Positions 49,933 to 51,832 of a stretch of DNA of 51,832 nt are shown here, one piece after another. Position 1 is the stretch's first letter, and the number at the start of each line of letters is the position of its first letter. Source of the stretch: Lachnospiraceae bacterium (lineage in GTDB: Bacteria > Bacillota > Clostridia > Lachnospirales > Lachnospiraceae); NCBI GenBank assembly GCA_021770785.1, contig JAETQH010000057.1, forward strand, positions 1-51,832, written 5' to 3'. The position numbers were made by a program, and so were the translations under genes. Below the pieces are notes generated by a model. The model had not been told where the DNA came from and made no database searches. It was given only the letters and a program-made list of their open reading frames with translations.

Positions 49933-51696
49933 ATGGAAAAAACTAAACAGGGATTTATTGAAACAATAGGTGCCTGGGCGAAGAAAGATATGGAGGTCAG
50001 CGGAGTGCTGGCCTCCATTACGATTGCACAGGCTATACTGGAATCTGGATGGGGTACTTCTGAGCTGGCAGTTCATGCCAATAATTATTTTGGTATGAAA
50101 ACCTCTCTTAGTGGGAACACCTGGGAATCTGTTTGGGACGGAAAATCAATATATACGAAGTCTTCTCCGGAACAGGACAGCGCCGGGAATGAATCCATGA
50201 AGGTATCAGACTTTAGGGCATACCTCACAATTGCAGACAGCGTAAGAGATCATTCTCTTTATCTGACAGGCGCGAAAAAAGCGGGTGTATTGAGATTTCA
50301 GGGTTTGGCCGGGGAAAAGGATTACCAGAAAGCGGCACAGATTATCCGAAATGGAGGATATGCCACGGATATAAAATATGTCCAGAAGGTATGCAATATC
50401 ATAGAGGAATATGGGCTCACATCATTTGACAAGGAGGAAAAAACATTGAATATCACAGATCGTATAGCAAAAAGAAACCCGTGCTATAAGGCCGGAACCA
50501 CCATTGTTCCTGGCGGCGGAATGATTCACAGCGTAGGCTGTCCACAGCCGGATCCGGAAGTGTTTGCCTCTATTTGGAACAGCGAAAGCGCAAAAGTTTG
50601 TGTCCACGCCGTTGTAGGTAAGGATGGGAATGTGCTTCGGCTTTTACCATTCAATGTCAAAGGCTGGCATTGCGGCAGTGGGAAGAAAGGAAGCGGCAAC
50701 AATACGCTGATCAGTCTGGAAATGACAGAGCCTGCAACTATAAAATATACAGGAGGTTCCAACTGGATTGAGTTGGGGGATGGTTCTGGAACAAAGGCTC
50801 ATGTGCTTTCAACATATCGGCAGGCCGTAGAATTTTTTGCCTATATTGCCGCGAAGTATGGCTTTAATCCTTTGGACAGCAACTGCCTTATGAGCCATCA
50901 TGAGGGCAACCAGAAGGGGATTGCTTCCAATCATGGTGATGTGGAGCATATCTGGAATAAGTTCGGCCTGTCTATGGACCAGTTCCGCAAAGATGTAAAG
51001 AAGACGATGGAAGGCGGCAAAATTGAATTTGGTACCGTGGCAGAAACCAATACCGGTTCTCAGACAGTGAATCCCCTGTCTGGTACCGTGGCGGTATCCT
51101 ATGCCGGTGATGACGGGCTGAATATCAGAAGGGAACCGGGGTTTGGCGACAATGTGGAGCGCATTGCCCAAAAAGGTGATTTCTTTACTGTGGTGGGAAT
51201 ATCTGCAGATGAGCGCTGGTATAAGTTGAGCAACGGCCTGTTTATTACCACGATTCCGGATTATGTAACATTCAAAGCAACCGAAGCGCAGAAAGCAGAA
51301 ACCGGAAACGGGAAGTATTTTCGCGTTCGCACGTTATGGAAGGGCGGGGAACAGATCGGGGCTTTCAAGAACAGAGAGAATGCGATTGAACTTTGCCGCC
51401 AGAATGCCGGATATAAGGTATTTGATGATACCGGAAAAGAGATTTATCCATGTGTGGAGGCGGCCGGCGCCGAGTTCCAGGTGAGAGTGTCCATAACAGA
51501 TCTCAGGATTCGCAAGGGACCTGGTACCACGTATGATTACCAGAAAAAGGACGGGAAGGCGCTTCATACAGGAAAGGGCACATTTACCATTGTGAAAACC
51601 AGTGATGGACCGGGGGCAAGGCTTTGGGGGCTTCTGAAGTCCTATGAGAAGGAGGCCAATGGCTGGATTTCTTTGGATTATACAGAACAGATTTGA
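49933..51696 (+). CDS. bifunctional endolysin: glucosaminidase, amidase and SH3 domains
   Basis: The 587-residue protein has two catalytic domains. Residues 15-165 form a glucosaminidase-type domain (SGVLASITIAQAILESGWGT with the catalytic Glu, then NNYFGMKTSLSG and RAYLTIADSVRDHS). Residues 185-355 form an amidase_2 domain (MIHSVGCPQPD with H199, VHAVVGKDGNVLRLLPFNVK, WHCG, SHHEGN and the late VEHIWNKFG). Two SH3-like wall-binding regions follow (about 385-440 and 515-585). It would cut both the sugar chain and the peptide bond. A single endolysin with two catalytic domains is less common than one with one. Confidence 0.9.
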   Translation: MEKTKQGFIETIGAWAKKDMEVSGVLASITIAQAILESGWGTSELAVHANNYFGMKTSLSGNTWESVWDGKSIYTKSSPEQDSAGNESMKVSDFRAYLTIADSVRDHSLYLTGAKKAGVLRFQGLAGEKDYQKAAQIIRNGGYATDIKYVQKVCNIIEEYGLTSFDKEEKTLNITDRIAKRNPCYKAGTTIVPGGGMIHSVGCPQPDPEVFASIWNSESAKVCVHAVVGKDGNVLRLLPFNVKGWHCGSGKKGSGNNTLISLEMTEPATIKYTGGSNWIELGDGSGTKAHVLSTYRQAVEFFAYIAAKYGFNPLDSNCLMSHHEGNQKGIASNHGDVEHIWNKFGLSMDQFRKDVKKTMEGGKIEFGTVAETNTGSQTVNPLSGTVAVSYAGDDGLNIRREPGFGDNVERIAQKGDFFTVVGISADERWYKLSNGLFITTIPDYVTFKATEAQKAETGNGKYFRVRTLWKGGEQIGAFKNRENAIELCRQNAGYKVFDDTGKEIYPCVEAAGAEFQVRVSITDLRIRKGPGTTYDYQKKDGKALHTGKGTFTIVKTSDGPGARLWGLLKSYEKEANGWISLDYTEQI

Positions 51697-51706
51697 GCCG
51701 GAACCG

Positions 51707-51757
51707 TTCTATCAAGAAATGATATAAAATAACATCATGCGATAGAATCTCTCTTTT
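51707..51757 (+). terminator. probable terminator after the endolysin gene
   Basis: TTCTATC (51707-51713) pairs with GATAGAA (51741-51747), with an inner ATGAT (51719-51723) / ATCAT (51734-51738), followed by TCTCTCTTTTT. The internal loops make it imperfect. It contains the second copy of the 15-base repeat. Confidence 0.5.
51720..51734 (+). repeat. 15-base direct repeat shared with 45553-45567
   Basis: TGATATAAAATAACA matches the copy before the DGR target gene exactly. Here it forms the loop side of the terminator-like hairpin. Confidence 0.4.
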
Positions 51758-51810
51758 TCCAATTTATTTTACCCTTATATGGTAATCTAAAATGGAAGGA
51801 GCAAACACGC

Positions 51811-51832
51811 ATGATTAAACTTTTACTTTCAG
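51811..51832 (+). CDS. start of a gene cut by the window edge
   Basis: ATG 51811 follows GGAAGGAG (about ten bases) and gives MIKLLLS before the window ends. Small XRE-type regulators can begin in this way, but seven residues are not enough to identify it. Confidence 0.4.

Overview
The window is a nearly continuous stretch of the genome of a tailed bacteriophage or prophage with a contractile tail (myovirus), most likely infecting a low-to-moderate GC Firmicute of the Clostridia/Lachnospiraceae type. This rests on the strong AGGAGG-type ribosome binding sites, frequent TTG/GTG starts, tightly overlapping genes (ATGA, TAATG), a PBSX/skin-like (xkd-type) head and tail gene order, and gene families common in gut Clostridia phages (DUF3846, PcfJ/PcfK, Gp37/Gp68). 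The host assignment is inference. Almost all genes are on the + strand; one repressor-like gene (8447-8674) is on the - strand.

Layout. 1-8.4 kb holds early genes: small proteins, a sigma-70 region 2-like protein, a probable annealing or recombination protein, DUF3846, a 1290-residue fusion of SbcD-like nuclease and SbcC-like ATPase, a replisome organizer, a helicase-loader gene that looks broken into two frames, and a GIY-YIG protein. 8.4-8.85 kb is a control region with a bidirectional terminator, an XRE regulator, divergent promoters and CGTTAT operator-like repeats. 8.85-18.6 kb is a second early operon: a degenerate N6-methylase-like protein, PcfK, PcfJ, a Gp37/Gp68 radical-SAM-like protein, RecU, a DnaN-type sliding clamp and many small zinc-ribbon proteins. 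18.7-19.5 kb is a late-regulator-like gene.

19.49-24.2 kb is an unusual accessory cassette with its own promoter and structured leader: a sodium:solute symporter, two PP-loop (PAPS-reductase-like) enzymes and two ParB-like proteins, the last pair being IbrA/IbrB-like. 24.3-33.3 kb holds terminase, portal, capsid, protease, scaffold and connector genes. 33.2-45.5 kb holds sheath, tube, tail chaperones with a programmed -1 frameshift, tape measure and baseplate genes. 49.2-51.7 kb holds a small membrane protein, a holin and a bifunctional endolysin.

45.6-48.5 kb is the highlight: a complete diversity-generating retroelement (DGR). The tail/receptor-binding target gene ends in a variable repeat (VR, 46781-46882). 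A template repeat (TR, 47050-47151) lies 269 bases further on, followed by a reverse transcriptase gene. In the first 100 aligned bases VR and TR differ at 8 positions and all 8 are adenines in TR, which is the DGR signature. Two tandem GC-rich palindromes sit just after VR, where other DGRs carry a retrohoming hairpin. The RT has the DGR-type SQ motif but YMDN where YxDD is usual, and no Avd gene is recognisable. Together these suggest that the phage changes its host-contacting tail tip by mutagenic retrohoming.
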